64,000 bases of DNA from Roseihalotalea indica. Its GTDB lineage: Bacteria; Bacteroidota; Bacteroidia; Cytophagales; Cyclobacteriaceae. Numbering within the stretch: the first letter of the stretch is position 1; each line of letters starts with the position of its first letter. This document shows, in pieces, positions 63,301 through 64,000 of this stretch. The position numbers and the translations under genes were made by a program. Under the pieces are notes generated by a model. That model made no database searches, was not told the DNA's origin, and worked only from the letters and a program-made list of their open reading frames with translations. The stretch covers positions 620,001-684,000 of the forward strand of contig NZ_JAINFL010000004.1 of NCBI RefSeq assembly GCF_022458895.1, read 5' to 3'.

Positions 63301-63808
63301 CTTCCAGACGATAAATATTTTCTTTCTCCACGGTCATATCCTTCCAGTCGTGCGAACCATCGCCATTCAGGTCGGCTAGCCATTGATTTTTATCACTGTT
63401 TTCGGGTGAAAGGGTTTTGTGCAAAAAAGCTCGCTTGTCTTCTACCGATTGTAGCTGGATCGAGCCAATTTCCCAGTCCTGATGACCACGGATATCAAAC
63501 TCAGAGTTTTTTGCTCGATTGGTGCGGGTATAATAAATGCGTCCGGCATCATCAATATCGATAGCAATAGGGTCAGCCACCAAAGAATCAATACCCCACA
63601 ATTTAAGCGATAGCCCATCCGCTAACTCTGGAGAAACAGTTGATTCTATCTTTTTTGCCAATTCAGCCGTACGCTCCGGCGACATCTCCTTGATACGAAG
63701 ATCGGTCGGTTCCTGCTGGCACCCGTTTAGCCCGATGGCCAATGACAACGCACCCGCCCAAACGGACCACTGCTTTGTCTTTTTAAAGGTTGTCGTAATG
63801 TGTCTCAT
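60362..63808 (-). CDS. Lipoprotein with beta-propeller, HEAT repeats and c-type haem domain (PVC-type)
   Basis: 1148 residues from the ATG at 63808. The signal (WAGALSLAIGLNGC) is a lipobox; an upstream ATG at 63880 would add 24 residues before it. The first half is a propeller of the membrane-bound-dehydrogenase type (IDIDDAGRIYYTRTNR, GPDGKIYWGIGDIAFNGTGPDG, DFGPDGAMYAADWIDGW). A long HEAT array follows (about 490-960: RMRVRQKAQFELAKRG-like repeats). A haem domain ends it, with CMKCH at residues 1019-1023 in HSTAQCMKCHSYDDFGG. It is probably a periplasmic or surface redox enzyme acting on a sugar. The substrate is unknown. Confidence 0.88.
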   Translation of the reverse strand: MRHITTTFKKTKQWSVWAGALSLAIGLNGCQQEPTDLRIKEMSPERTAELAKKIESTVSPELADGLSLKLWGIDSLVADPIAIDIDDAGRIYYTRTNRAKNSEFDIRGHQDWEIGSIQLQSVEDKRAFLHKTLSPENSDKNQWLADLNGDGSHDWKDMTVEKENIYRLEDVSGDGIADKSQLVVDDFHDEVTDVAGAVLIDGEDLFVGVAPDLWRIKDKNGDGIADEKTSISHGYGVHIGFGGHGMSGLEMGPDGKIYWGIGDIAFNGTGPDGKEWKYPNRGVIVRANPDGSDFEVFAMGLRNTHEFVFDEYGNLISQDNDGDHRGESERLVYITNGSDTGWRTNWQFGKYKDPKNNEYKVWMDEGMYKPRFEGQAAYFTPCIINYVNGPTGMLYNPGTALSPKWKNTFFVVSFVGNPTRSGIHAFKLKPKGATFELGEHEQILGGVLTTGIDFGPDGAMYAADWIDGWNTKDYGRIWKLDAEGGADWAERQETKTLLAEDFTEHDEEHLGELLKNPDMRVRQKAQFELAKRGDNGAEIFRQMMAQTENQLARVNSIWGISQLARRDSSYAEALIPLLKDSDPEIRAQAAKWLGDVRYVAAGDALIPVLEDQFSRARFFAAEALGRIAYEPAINPIIALLEANNDEDAYIRHAGSLALARIGKTEPIVALADHPSRAVRIAAVVALRRMSEPEITNFLDDEDEYIVTEAARAINDDFSIEDALPALGNVLQDDRFTAEALIRRSINANLRVGSDEALQNLLDYAMSENHPEAMRAEAIAALGTWAEPSVLDRVDGRFRGEIKRDPAKIQDAAANPLIRLTSNRDPEVRFQAIKAIGNLGFTEGAPQLFTRLKNDGNANVRAESLKALAAMDYDQIGKAIEQALSDKEKQVRVVGLDLMTKLDISEELMVSLLSDVIEKRTPEEKQAAVLTLGSLPVKETKETFEGLLTQWENGNLPPEVHLELADAIDSTRSSDLMEKLANVQSTNKSDDLMASYEACLFGGDPDRGRTIAFRHSTAQCMKCHSYDDFGGSAGPRLNGVADRLTREQLLEALINPSGRIAPGFGVVSLEMEGGKTLSGILQDENDTELTLKVGNKPDTVIMKDNVVKQTPAPSSMPDMKNFLSKKEIRDLVSFLTTLHGDEMQASAAE

Positions 63809-64000
63809 AGTTATCCTTAAATACTTCTGAAAGGTGAAAATACAACTTTTTAGAATATATGCGGACGGATTGTGAAACAAAGCAGCACAAACGCTTATAA
63901 AATTAAAGATTAGTTAAGGATAGCGTTTATTTCGGACATTACGAATTGAGCAGCGATATATACAGGAGACAGTCGGCGGGGGCAATGGGGTATAATTCTG
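63809..64000. other. Window-end region upstream of the haem lipoprotein gene
   Basis: About 190 bases up to the window edge. I see no gene and no clear TAnnTTTG box for the lipoprotein gene. Confidence 0.4.

Noticed and set aside
1..64000. CRISPR array, prophage or insertion sequence
   Set aside because: No regular 25-40-base direct repeats, integrase, transposase or terminal repeats were found anywhere in the window.

Overview
The window looks like a chromosome segment of a pigmented Bacteroidota, most likely of the Cytophagales. The evidence is TonB-dependent receptors with regulatory N-terminal domains, a SusC/SusD pair, DUF4249 and SusD-type lipoproteins, a MurF-Alr fusion, a bacillithiol-linked YtxJ protein, and Bacteroidota-type promoters (TTTG, about 19 bases, TAnnTTTG). 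No rRNA, tRNA, CRISPR array, prophage or insertion sequence was recognised. Most of the window is ordinary vertically inherited chromosome, with several lineage-specific surface and regulatory modules.

Layout. 1-2040: truncated secreted protein with Ig/cadherin-like modules (minus). 2205-5555: TonB receptor plus DUF4249 lipoprotein. 5629-8178: small basic protein, archaeal-type UMP kinase with a phosphodiesterase, and two lipoproteins. 8248-11068: cytochrome bd operon preceded by a coupled small membrane protein. 11065-15412: minus-strand hydrolase, YdcF, M23 peptidase and FAH genes, with a 26-residue membrane ORF between two of them. 15708-19824: convergent GH15 enzyme and OtsA-OtsB fusion (trehalose). 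19921-26473: exonuclease, Mpl, zinc peptidase, Ppx/GppA and FtsE. 26655-26737: SRP RNA. 26889-31958: SusC/SusD uptake operon. 32301-38661: DUF554 protein and a five-gene surface glycan operon. 39201-43741: MurF-Alr and an ABC-2 exporter.

44103-48065 holds three DUF4097-type proteins beside an ECF sigma factor and a membrane anti-sigma protein with HEAT repeats. It appears to be one envelope-response module. 48236-50421 holds a small lipoprotein, a basic secreted protein with 16-residue repeats, YtxJ and OsmC. 50478-52711 holds a beta-barrel-like protein, LipA and an unknown.

52781-59762 is a carotenoid cluster: CruF-like hydratase, CrtZ, a CarH-like B12 photoreceptor/repressor, ECF sigma factor, CrtI, CrtB, IspH and CrtW. 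No lycopene cyclase or CrtD is present. The set fits a flexixanthin-like ketocarotenoid under light control. Four copies of TTAAACAA/TTGTTTAA and an orphan intrinsic terminator lie between carH and the sigma gene. The window ends with a large lipoprotein combining a beta-propeller, HEAT repeats and a c-type haem domain (60362-63808).

The most interesting points are the CarH/sigma intergenic region, the sigma/HEAT/DUF4097 module, a G10 tract inside a glycosyltransferase gene (possible phase variation), and a stem-loop at the predicted 5' end of the susC mRNA.
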